NCBI GenBank assembly: GCA_018303895.1
Contig: JAGVXJ010000038.1
Coordinates: 1-7,892, forward strand
Direction: 5' to 3'
DNA: 7,892 bases
Source of the DNA: Candidatus Pacearchaeota archaeon
Lineage (GTDB): Archaea; Nanobdellota; Nanobdellia; Pacearchaeales; GW2011-AR1
Shown here one piece after another: positions 1-6,759 of this stretch. The notes below the pieces were generated by a model that did not search any database, had not been told where the DNA came from, and worked only from the letters and a program-made list of their open reading frames with translations. A program made the translations under genes and the position numbers. Position 1 is the stretch's first letter. Every line of letters starts with the position of its first letter.

Positions 1-1
1 C

Positions 2-340
2 ACTTTTCCTAGTTTAATAAATTCAGCTAGTGGAATTAGAATTAATAAAATGGGTGCAATGATGTATTTAAGTCCAAGAATTATGAAGGGTATGCTGGCA
101 CAAAAGTATATTCTAGATGATCCATTTAATAATTTCCCTAACTTCAAGATTAAGCATGTTGAGTCAAGTTTTGTAACCGACTCGTTACGAGCACAAGGTG
201 CTTCAAATTCAGAGTTTATTTATTATCAGGGAATCCAAGGACCAATAAAAATATGGGAAATTGATTACACTGGAAAAGAAGAATTCAAACCAGAGTATAT
301 TGATAAAGATGCATCAAAATATCTTTCTTGGAAATTATAA
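2..340 (+). CDS. Oligosaccharyltransferase STT3/AglB family, C-terminal fragment (5' end outside window)
   Basis: The frame is open from the window edge to a TAA at 338-340 and gives 112 residues, so this is the tail of a larger gene. ATGs at 50 and 62 are probably internal, because the open frame continues unbroken upstream of them. The fragment is soluble, with no membrane segment. It has a Met-rich stretch around residues 17-31, a DDPFNNFPNFKI segment at 39-50 followed by HVESS, and a GIQGPIKIWEIDY stretch near 77-89. This layout (mutable Met-rich helix, then F-K-x-x-x-V-E-S, then I-K-I-W/Y-E-I) matches my memory of the end of archaeal STT3 subunits, particularly DPANN ones. Such enzymes transfer the lipid-linked glycan to Asn in N-X-S/T on the outer membrane face. 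The catalytic WWDYG region would lie upstream and is not visible. Its position just ahead of an Alg7/AglH-like gene supports the call. Confidence 0.68.
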   Translation, partial: TFPSLINSASGIRINKMGAMMYLSPRIMKGMLAQKYILDDPFNNFPNFKIKHVESSFVTDSLRAQGASNSEFIYYQGIQGPIKIWEIDYTGKEEFKPEYIDKDASKYLSWKL

Positions 341-372
341 GTTTAAAAATAAAGAAAAACTCTTTTAGGAAA

Positions 373-1371
373 ATGGAAAATATACTAATCTTATCGGTTT
401 TAGCAAGTTTTTTTGTAACTCTTTTCTTCATGCCAATTTGGATAAAAAAAGCAAAAGAGGTGGGGATAGTTGGCAAAGATTTAAATAAACCTGGTGAAAA
501 AAAAGATGTTGCTGAAGCAGGGGGGGTTGGAGTCTTATTTGGATTTGTTTTTGGGGTTTTATTATACATCGGAATAAAAATATTTTATTTTAAAGGTCAG
601 GGAGAAACTTTGGAAATTTTCGCATTATTATTCACAGTTTTTGCCGTAGCATTTATAGGATTAATCGATGATATTCTTGGATGGAAAATTGGTCTGACAA
701 GAAAGACGAGATTGTTATTTGTTTTCTTTGCCGCAATTCCTTTGATGGTAATAAATGTTGGGGAATCAAGGATGATGGGAATAGAGCTCGGAATTTTTTA
801 TCCGTTAATCTTGGTTCCTCTGGGAATTATTGCAACTTCAACAACATTTAATTTTTTAGCAGGGTATAACGGACTTGAGACAAGTCAGGGAATAATTATT
901 CTTTTAGGTTTGTCATTTGTGACTTTTAACACCGGTAATTCCTGGTTGAGTATTGTCTGTTTGACAATGGTGGCTGCACTACTGGCGTTTTATTTATTTA
1001 ACAAATACCCTGCAAAAGTATTTCCGGGAGATATCTTAACCTATTCCGTCGGAGCACTAATAGGCGCCGTCGCAATTATTGGAAACATAGAAAAAATTGC
1101 AATTTTCTTTTTCATTCCATATATCTTTGAAGTTATTTTGAAAGTAAGAGGAAAATTGAAAAAAGAAAGTTTTCCAAAAGTAAATCCTGATGGAAGTTTA
1201 GAAATGCCTTATGAAAAATTTTATGGATTAGAACACATTGCAATTTGGTTATTGAAAAAAGTTAAGCCAAGCAAAAAAGTTTATGAATATGAAGTTGTTT
1301 GGGTAATAAACGTTTTCCAAATCACGATAATTTTTTTGGGATTATTAATATTTGGGAGTTCTTTTTTGTAA
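373..1371 (+). CDS. UDP-GlcNAc:dolichyl-phosphate GlcNAc-1-phosphate transferase-like (AglH/Alg7/DPAGT1 family)
   Basis: This 332-residue multi-pass membrane enzyme probably transfers a HexNAc-1-phosphate from UDP-sugar to polyprenyl (dolichyl) phosphate, the first committed step of lipid-linked glycan assembly. Landmarks are an EAGGVG motif near 48-53, the Mg-binding Asp pair in LIDDILGWK (99-100), FNFLAGYNGLE at 159-169, and VFPGDILTYSVGALI at 216-230. A cytoplasmic loop reads FPKVNPDGSLEMPYEKF and then YGLEHIAI (about 267-291). The NGLE, FPGD and GNIEK features place it with eukaryote/archaeal Alg7-AglH rather than bacterial WecA/MraY. I chose ATG 373. An in-frame TTG at 328 would add 15 polar residues and overlap the upstream gene, whereas 373 starts directly before the first membrane helix. 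AGGA at 367-370 is too close to be an ideal ribosome site. It lies 32 bp after the STT3-like stop and 1 bp before the flippase start. A run of seven G encodes part of the EAGG motif. Confidence 0.9.
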   Translation: MENILILSVLASFFVTLFFMPIWIKKAKEVGIVGKDLNKPGEKKDVAEAGGVGVLFGFVFGVLLYIGIKIFYFKGQGETLEIFALLFTVFAVAFIGLIDDILGWKIGLTRKTRLLFVFFAAIPLMVINVGESRMMGIELGIFYPLILVPLGIIATSTTFNFLAGYNGLETSQGIIILLGLSFVTFNTGNSWLSIVCLTMVAALLAFYLFNKYPAKVFPGDILTYSVGALIGAVAIIGNIEKIAIFFFIPYIFEVILKVRGKLKKESFPKVNPDGSLEMPYEKFYGLEHIAIWLLKKVKPSKKVYEYEVVWVINVFQITIIFLGLLIFGSSFL

Positions 1372-1372
1372 A

Positions 1373-2611
1373 ATGATTGAAAGTATAAAAAAAGATGAGT
1401 TAATCCGTGGAAGTATAATTCTTCTTTTTATGATTGTATTGTTCAATTTTTTTAATTATCTTTTCCAGGTTTCAATGGCAAAAATTCTTGGACCGGAAGA
1501 ATTTGGTGTCGTCGCTGTTTTAATGTCAATCGTCTACATCATCAGTGTTCCAGCTGAAACAATACAGACAATTATTTCAAAATACACCAGTAAGTTTAAT
1601 GCAAAAAAAGAAGATGGAAAAATAAAGGACTTATTGATGAAAGCAACAAATAAAGGGATAAAAATTTCAATAATTCTTTTTTTACTATTCATTCCACTTA
1701 GTTTAATTCTTTCAAAAATTTTGAAAATAGAATTCTTTTTAATTATCCTCACTGGAACAATTTTATTTTATGTTTTTACTATTCCAATTCAAAGAGGGAT
1801 TTTACAGGGCAAAAAAAGATTTACCCAAATGGGGGGAAGCTTGGCATTGGAATCTTTTGTTAAGGTAATTTTTGCAATATTTCTGGTTAGTCTTGGACTT
1901 AAAGCCTATGGTGCAATTTTAGGAGTAATTATTTCTTGCATAATAGCTGGAGTATGGATAGTCACTTTTATGTTAAAAGATGTAAATAATGCTGAAAGAA
2001 TAGATGAAAAATTTTTTGGAATTTACCGAGAGAATTTTTCTTTACTAATTGCTATAACTTCAATTGTCCTGATTTACAGCTTAGATATAATCCTCGCAAG
2101 AATTTTCTTTGACTCTCGATTAGCTGGGCAATATGCTTTTGTTTCTCTTCTAGGCAAAGTTATCTTGTTCATAAGCCTTGCAATATCAAAAGCAATGTTT
2201 CCAATTTCATCTCAAAATTTTGAAGAAGGTAAAAAAACAAATATCTTACTAAAAAAAGCAGTAATTATTGTTTCAGGAATATCTTTAATTATCTTGCTAA
2301 TATATTTTTTCATCCCAGAAATAGTAATAAAAGTGATTTCCTTGGGCTCAAACGAATATATTAGTGCTGCAGGAATTTTATTTATCCTTGGATTAACTTA
2401 TTCTCTACTTTCATTAACAAATGTATTAATATTATACCGAGCTTCAATAAACAAATTAAGCATGAGAAAAGGTTATTCTTTTTTTATTTTTGTTATGTTA
2501 ATGATTGGATTGATGTTTTTATTTAGACAAACCTTGTTAAGTTTCTCACTTGCCTTCCTTGCCACAAGCACAATTATGTTTTTATACTCATTATTATTGC
2601 TAAAAAAATGA
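1373..2611 (+). CDS. Lipid-linked oligosaccharide flippase (Wzx/PST polysaccharide transporter family)
   Basis: This 412-residue, very hydrophobic protein has about 12 predicted membrane segments. The N-terminal helices at about 14-34 and 43-60 flank the LFQVSMAKILGPEEFG segment, which is the usual opening of oligosaccharide flippases (Q-x-x-x-A-x-x-L-G-x-x-x-F-G). Further helices lie at about 97-117, 120-138, 160-200, 222-246, 254-275, 294-323 and 332-357. The last two are near 368-385 and 388-410. The family belongs to the MOP (MATE-like) exporter superfamily and moves polyprenyl-linked glycans across the membrane. Here it would deliver the glycan started by the adjacent AglH-like enzyme to STT3. 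ATG 1373 is preferred over a TTG at 1352, which would overlap the previous gene. A GGGAG at 1354-1358 lies 14 nt upstream, somewhat far for a ribosome site. Its stop overlaps the next start as ATGA at 2608-2611. Confidence 0.9.
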   Translation: MIESIKKDELIRGSIILLFMIVLFNFFNYLFQVSMAKILGPEEFGVVAVLMSIVYIISVPAETIQTIISKYTSKFNAKKEDGKIKDLLMKATNKGIKISIILFLLFIPLSLILSKILKIEFFLIILTGTILFYVFTIPIQRGILQGKKRFTQMGGSLALESFVKVIFAIFLVSLGLKAYGAILGVIISCIIAGVWIVTFMLKDVNNAERIDEKFFGIYRENFSLLIAITSIVLIYSLDIILARIFFDSRLAGQYAFVSLLGKVILFISLAISKAMFPISSQNFEEGKKTNILLKKAVIIVSGISLIILLIYFFIPEIVIKVISLGSNEYISAAGILFILGLTYSLLSLTNVLILYRASINKLSMRKGYSFFIFVMLMIGLMFLFRQTLLSFSLAFLATSTIMFLYSLLLLKK

Positions 2612-3393
2612 AGTTAGCTGTAATAATCCCAGCATATAATGAAGAAAGAAGAATTGAGAGAACGTTAAGAGAATATTCGGGATATTTAGACAATTTGGTT
2701 AAGAAAAAAAATAATTTTGATTACGAAATTTTAATAGTAATAAATAACACTAAAGATAGGACTGAAGAGATTGTAAGAAATTGGAAAAAGAAAAATAAGA
2801 AGATTAGTTGTCTAAATTTGAAAGAAGTAGGGAAAGGAAACGCAATTATTGTTGGTTTTAAAAATGCGTTGGAAAGAGGATTTAATCTTATTGGTTTTGT
2901 CGATGCTGATATGTCAACAAAACCTGAAGAGTATTATAAATTAGTAAACTATTCAAAAAATTATGATGGAATAATGGCCAGTAGATATTTGGGGCAATCA
3001 GTCGTTAAACCAAAACAGCCTGTAAAAAGAAGAGTTGTCTCAAGGATTGGAAATTTTATTATAAGAACTTTATTTTTCTTTCCTTATCGAGATACTCAGT
3101 GTGGAGCAAAAGTTTTCAAAAGAGAAGCATTGGAAAAGATTATTTCACTATTAGGGATAACTAATTGGGCTTTTGATGTTGATTTGATTTATCAATTAAG
3201 AAAAGCAAAAATGAGAATTAAAGAACTTCCGACAGTATGGGAAGATTCTCCCGACAGCACATTGAACATAAAAAAAGCCAGCACCCAATTTTTTTTGGCA
3301 ATAATTCAGTTAAGAATTTTAAACTCACCCTTTGGAAAAATAACAAAAATCTTTAGACCAATAGTTAATGGATTATGGAGAAAAATAAAATGA
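2608..3393 (+). CDS. GT2 dolichyl-phosphate hexose synthase-like (ALG5/DPM1 type)
   Basis: This 261-residue cytosolic GT-A glycosyltransferase probably moves a hexose from a nucleotide sugar to dolichyl phosphate. It opens with LAVIIPAYNEERRI (3-16), the nucleotide-binding strand of family GT2. The metal-binding DAD is at 99-101 in GFVDADMSTKPEE. RDTQCGAKVFKREAL (161-175) and FDVDLIYQLRK (189-199) follow, then the PTVWEDSPDST segment around 208-218. The D-T-Q-C-G-x-K motif and the W-x-x-S segment are typical of the dolichyl-phosphate glucose synthase branch, though mannose or undecaprenyl-linked variants cannot be excluded. There is no C-terminal membrane domain of the GtrB or long-DPM1 type. 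The gene shares ATGA overlaps at both ends (2608-2611 and 3390-3393), so translation is likely coupled to both neighbours. Its lipid-linked hexose would suit the GT39-like enzyme on the opposite strand. The sugar is inferred, not shown. Confidence 0.85.
   Translation: MKLAVIIPAYNEERRIERTLREYSGYLDNLVKKKNNFDYEILIVINNTKDRTEEIVRNWKKKNKKISCLNLKEVGKGNAIIVGFKNALERGFNLIGFVDADMSTKPEEYYKLVNYSKNYDGIMASRYLGQSVVKPKQPVKRRVVSRIGNFIIRTLFFFPYRDTQCGAKVFKREALEKIISLLGITNWAFDVDLIYQLRKAKMRIKELPTVWEDSPDSTLNIKKASTQFFLAIIQLRILNSPFGKITKIFRPIVNGLWRKIK
3377..3380 (+). promoter_or_regulatory. Shine-Dalgarno-like site deciding the GT4 start
   Basis: GGAG sits nine bases before ATG 3390, a good ribosome-binding spacing, and lies inside the 3' end of the upstream GT2 gene. 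It overlaps the alternative ATG at 3375, which therefore could not use it. It is one of the few clear Shine-Dalgarno matches in this window. Most other genes here rely on overlap or very short gaps. Confidence 0.5.
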
Positions 3394-4463
3394 AAATTTT
3401 AATATTTAAACTATACTTTCATGAAATGGCAAAAAGATGGATAGCCTCGGGGAATAAAGTTTCAATGATTTGTGGTGGTTGGAAAAATTGTAAAAATAAA
3501 GAAAATGTCGACGGAGTAGAAATAATTCGTGTTGGTAGCCCCATGACACTTTATGCTCTAAGTCCAGTTGCTTTTTTTAAAATGAAAGAAGAACCAGATA
3601 TTATAATCGATGTTGAAAATGGTATTCCTTTTTTTACTCAGTTGTTTGTCCGAAACAAAAAAATATTTCTACATATACATCATGTCCATAAAGGAGTGTG
3701 GTTCAAACAACTCCCACTACCTCTCGCAATTATCGGATGGTTTATTGAAACTAAGATTATGCCAAGAGTTTATCAAAAAGTGCCCATATTGACTATTTCA
3801 GAAAGTTCAAAAAAAGAAATTGAAAATGAAAAACTAGGAAAGGTAATTGGAGTAATTAATCCAGGAATAAATTTTGCAGAGTATAAAAAATATTCAAAAA
3901 ATAAAAAACCTGTAGTATTATTCTTGAACAGAATAAAAAAATATAAAGGGCTGGATGTGCTACTTCAAGCAGTTAAAGAAATTAAAAAATACAAAATAGA
4001 TCTTGAAATTTGGATTGCTGGCGGTGGAGATAAAACGGAAGTGGAAAAAATGAAGAAATATGTTCTTCAAAATGATTTAAACAATGTTAAATTTCTAGGA
4101 AAAATTAGTGAAGAAAAAAAAGCAGAATTGATGCAGAAGGCATGGATTTTTGTAAATCCTAGTTTTAAAGAGGGGTGGGGGATTGTTAATATTGAATCAA
4201 ATTACTTTGGAACCCCCGTGATTGGAAGTAATGTTTCTGGAATAAAAGACTCAATTGTCGACGGTAAAACTGGACTTTTATTTGAATATGAAAATCCGCA
4301 CCAACTTGCAGAAAAAATAAAAGAAATAATTTTAAACAAAAGGTTAAGAAAAAAGATGGAATTAAACTCAAAGAACTGGTCAAAAAAATTTGACTTCCAG
4401 TCTAAAGCAAAGGAATATTTAGGCATAATAGAAAACTACATAAGTCTAAAAAAGGTAAAGTAA
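3390..4463 (+). CDS. GT4 family glycosyltransferase with an apparently shortened N-terminus
   Basis: This 357-residue GT-B fold enzyme probably adds a sugar to the lipid-linked glycan on the cytoplasmic face. The C-terminal donor domain is complete. It has NRIKKYKG at 180-187 (the R-x4-K phosphate-binding pair), IAGGGDK at 209-215, FLGKISEEK at 235-243, and the E-x7-E motif from E261 to E269 in EGWGIVNIE, followed by GTPVIGS. The N-terminal acceptor domain includes FHEMAKRWIASGNKVSMICGGW (10-31) and DGVEIIRVG. In relatives I remember, the opening MKILI strand is followed by a loop containing a GGAE motif before the HE-x-AKRW helix. Here MKILIFK runs directly into LYFHEMAKRW, so about 14 residues seem to be absent. 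ATG 3390 is chosen for the ATGA overlap and GGAG at 3377-3380. ATG 3375 would add five residues (MEKNK). A stop at 3366-3368 rules out a longer start. Confidence 0.87.
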   Translation: MKILIFKLYFHEMAKRWIASGNKVSMICGGWKNCKNKENVDGVEIIRVGSPMTLYALSPVAFFKMKEEPDIIIDVENGIPFFTQLFVRNKKIFLHIHHVHKGVWFKQLPLPLAIIGWFIETKIMPRVYQKVPILTISESSKKEIENEKLGKVIGVINPGINFAEYKKYSKNKKPVVLFLNRIKKYKGLDVLLQAVKEIKKYKIDLEIWIAGGGDKTEVEKMKKYVLQNDLNNVKFLGKISEEKKAELMQKAWIFVNPSFKEGWGIVNIESNYFGTPVIGSNVSGIKDSIVDGKTGLLFEYENPHQLAEKIKEIILNKRLRKKMELNSKNWSKKFDFQSKAKEYLGIIENYISLKKVK

Positions 4464-4465
4464 AC

Positions 4466-5179
4466 ATGGAAAAACATTTATACAATTCTAAGCTTGGAAA
4501 AATCTTTTGGTTTGTTCAAAGATTTGGAATCAAAGAAATTTTTATGAAACCTCTTCGAATAATTTTTGCCCCATTAATAATAAAAATTAAAAAAAGAAAA
4601 AGGTTTATCTTTGATAAGAAAGAGTATTCTCTTTTCTATAGTAAGTATAATATCACTTGGGCAAATGAACGCTGTGTTGAAATTCCAATAATTTTAAATT
4701 ATATACGAGATAAAAAAATGAAAATTCTTGAAATAGGAAATGTTTTGTCACATTATTTCCCAGTTAAGTGGGATATTTTAGATAAATACGAGGTGGGGAA
4801 AAATGTTATCAATAAAGACATTTTGGATTATCTTCCTTCAGAAAAGTATGATGTAATAATTTCTATTTCGACTTTTGAACATATTGGATATGACGATGAT
4901 AAAGTTGGAAATTCAAGTGCAAAAATTTTAGATGTTTTAAAAAACTTAAAAAGAAATTGTTTGAAACCGGGGGGTAAAATAATCTTTACCGTCCCTATTG
5001 GATACAATCCAGAGTTAGACTCTTTAATAAAAAACGAGGAAATAGATTTTAAATCACAAAAATTCTTAAAAAAATTTGGAAAGAGTAAATGGATTGAAGT
5101 GACAAAAGAAGAAGCAATGGTGTCAAAATATGGTAGACCTTATCCATATGGAAATTGTATAATGATTGGGGAATATTAG
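4466..5179 (+). CDS. Class I SAM-dependent methyltransferase, putative glycan methyltransferase
   Basis: This 237-residue Rossmann-fold protein begins with a basic, weakly hydrophobic stretch (about 12-45) and then the methyltransferase core. The SAM-binding strand and loop read KILEIGNVLSHYFP (86-99). Only one Gly of the common E-x-G-x-G-x-G survives, but I recall this ExGNVLSHY form as normal in one archaeal and bacterial family found in glycan clusters. NKDILDYLP (116-124), the acidic YDVIISISTFEHIGYDD (128-144) and LKPGGKIIFTVPIGYNPELD (166-185) fit the remaining core motifs. The substrate is not shown by the sequence. Its location 2 bp after the GT4 gene, last in a run of glycan genes, suggests O-methylation of a sugar in the surface glycan. 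A TAG stop at 5177-5179 faces the opposite-strand gene one base away. Confidence 0.83.
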   Translation: MEKHLYNSKLGKIFWFVQRFGIKEIFMKPLRIIFAPLIIKIKKRKRFIFDKKEYSLFYSKYNITWANERCVEIPIILNYIRDKKMKILEIGNVLSHYFPVKWDILDKYEVGKNVINKDILDYLPSEKYDVIISISTFEHIGYDDDKVGNSSAKILDVLKNLKRNCLKPGGKIIFTVPIGYNPELDSLIKNEEIDFKSQKFLKKFGKSKWIEVTKEEAMVSKYGRPYPYGNCIMIGEY

Positions 5180-5180
5180 A

Positions 5181-6725
5181 CTAATTTATTGCAGAAAAAA
5201 CAATTGCATATGTCTGCTGACCATTTTGGTTAACTGATTGATAAACTGGGGTGAATTCAGATTGATTTGAAAAGAATTGATAAGTCCAATCAGGAGAACG
5301 TTCCCAATTAGTTAAAATAATATACTTGGCATTTTTTTCCTTAATCAGCGCCATTTGATCAGAAAGATTATCTGCATGTTTAAATGTTGATCTCTCGCTG
5401 TAGTAAGTAATTTCTGGCATTCCTGCTGAGACAATGGCATCGTTTGGTGATGAATTTTCTTTAATCCATAAACCAACATTTCTCAAATCTTCATAGGAAT
5501 TAATTTTATCTTTGATGATTGCATTAGAATGAATCGCCATGTTGTAAACTCCAAATAACAAAATTCCGAGGATGATTATCATCGCTAAAGTGTAATGAGA
5601 ATATTTTTTTATTTGCTCATAAAATAAATCTAAACCTTTCGCAATTAAGATAAACATAATTGGCAAAGCCATAGACAAATACCTATCCTCAAAATGATTA
5701 ACAAAAAAACCAAAATAAATTAGTGGAATTACAAGAGCTAAAATTAAAAATAAGTTCCGTTTTATTGTGTCATCTTTTTTTAACAGGTCAAATAAAAAAA
5801 TTAAATTAAATAAGATGAAGACTAATCCGACGATAAAAAAGATAAATAAAACCCAATGCGTATAAGCTGGCAAGTATTTTACATAATCCATGAAAATTTT
5901 GAAAGGCGTGTCAATTGCAGATCTTTGGCCAGTCGAACCAACAAGAACTGAAAGAATAACATACAGTGGACTTCCGTATTTAATCCAAGAATAAATTCCA
6001 TATGGCAGGAAACACAAAACACCAAGTAAAAAAGAAATGTACCAATTTTTTTCTTTGAACAATTTTATTCCCTTAGTTATAAGCAAATAAATTAATAGAA
6101 TAATCAAAGCTATCCCGATGGTAAAACGAATTAGTGCCCCAATTAAAAGAATAGGAATAATTGCCCAGACAAATTTATTTGAACCTTTATTGAATTCATA
6201 TTTAACAAAAAAAGAATAGGCAAGAAGTACGAAAAATATTTCTGGGAGATTAACTAAAAGTCTAAATGTGTAAAATAAGTCTATATAAGAAACAGAAATT
6301 ATCGCTGCTGAAATAAGACCAACACGTTTGTTAAAAAGGGATTTGGCGACGTAATAAACTAGAAATACATTTGCAACAGAAAGTAAAACCCATAGAAATC
6401 TCAAACCAATTTCACCGAGCCCAATTTTTAAAAATAATGCAGAAATAACTGGAAAAAGTATTGGGCGCCCGTACCACCAACCAGTATCTGGAGTTCCAAA
6501 AGCAATATTTTTAGCTTTAAGCATATACTCTGCTTCATCCCACCAAAGTGGTTGACTCGTCGTCATAAAGAAATAATACATCCTGATAGCGAATGCAAAA
6601 ACTAAAATTGAAAGTAGAATTAGATTACGGTTATCCTTGAGCCATTGAAAGACTTTTTCTTTTCTGGAACTGAATTTTGTTTCAGTCTCCTTTTTTTCTA
6701 ATGAAGTTAATTCTTTTTCATCCAT
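5181..6725 (-). CDS. GT39/PMT/ArnT-like membrane glycosyltransferase (GT-C fold)
   Basis: This 514-residue polytopic protein has a charged cytoplasmic N-terminus (1-30), about 11-13 membrane helices between roughly 33 and 395, and a soluble C-terminal domain (about 400-514) expected outside the cell. The first extracytoplasmic loop carries PLWWDEAEYML (59-69). Its Asp63-Glu64 pair is the catalytic region of GT39/ArnT enzymes, which take sugar from a polyprenyl-phosphate donor rather than a nucleotide sugar. FEDRYLSMALPIMF (345-358) before a late helix is also typical. The likely job is adding a sugar outside the membrane to a lipid-linked or protein-linked glycan, with donor from a dolichyl-phosphate hexose synthase such as the one at 2608-3393. 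Three N-X-S sequons (N424, N453, N487) lie in the soluble tail. ATG 6725 is 34 bp after the upstream GT2 gene on the same strand. A GGTGG at 6742-6746 on this strand is about 16 nt upstream, too far to be convincing. Confidence 0.87.
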   Translation of the reverse strand: MDEKELTSLEKKETETKFSSRKEKVFQWLKDNRNLILLSILVFAFAIRMYYFFMTTSQPLWWDEAEYMLKAKNIAFGTPDTGWWYGRPILFPVISALFLKIGLGEIGLRFLWVLLSVANVFLVYYVAKSLFNKRVGLISAAIISVSYIDLFYTFRLLVNLPEIFFVLLAYSFFVKYEFNKGSNKFVWAIIPILLIGALIRFTIGIALIILLIYLLITKGIKLFKEKNWYISFLLGVLCFLPYGIYSWIKYGSPLYVILSVLVGSTGQRSAIDTPFKIFMDYVKYLPAYTHWVLFIFFIVGLVFILFNLIFLFDLLKKDDTIKRNLFLILALVIPLIYFGFFVNHFEDRYLSMALPIMFILIAKGLDLFYEQIKKYSHYTLAMIIILGILLFGVYNMAIHSNAIIKDKINSYEDLRNVGLWIKENSSPNDAIVSAGMPEITYYSERSTFKHADNLSDQMALIKEKNAKYIILTNWERSPDWTYQFFSNQSEFTPVYQSVNQNGQQTYAIVFSAIN

Positions 6726-6759
6726 TTTTGTATAAGAAAAACCACCTTTTTATTTTCTC

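Noticed and set aside
50..340. Stand-alone small 96-residue protein starting at ATG 50
   Set aside because: The frame stays open upstream to the window edge, and the sequence reads as the tail of an STT3-like protein, so ATG 50 is most likely internal.
328..372. TTG-initiated extension of the AglH-like gene
   Set aside because: It would add 15 polar residues before the first membrane helix and overlap the upstream coding end. ATG 373 fits the family length and start better.
285..569. Minus-strand open frame of 94 codons across the STT3/AglH junction
   Set aside because: It runs opposite to two convincing genes, has low-complexity Lys/Phe/Thr/Pro content and no recognisable motif. It is a shadow frame.
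1352..1372. TTG-initiated extension of the flippase
   Set aside because: It would overlap the end of the AglH-like gene by 20 bases and add MGVLFCK, which has no support. ATG 1373 follows the stop by one base.
1534..1752. Minus-strand open frame of 72 codons inside the flippase gene
   Set aside because: It is the antisense of a membrane-protein coding region, with no motif or ribosome site.
3610..3792. Plus-strand 60-codon frame inside the GT4 gene
   Set aside because: It is an out-of-frame shadow. The GT4 frame carries clear conserved motifs over the same bases.
4186..4426. Two overlapping minus-strand frames inside the 3' part of the GT4 gene
   Set aside because: They are opposite the E-x7-E region and are Phe/Leu-rich antisense of Lys-rich coding. 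No independent evidence.
5175..5185. Bidirectional terminator at the convergent junction
   Set aside because: The 11-base palindrome has a one-base centre and cannot form a hairpin loop, and there is no flanking T run long enough to call a terminator.
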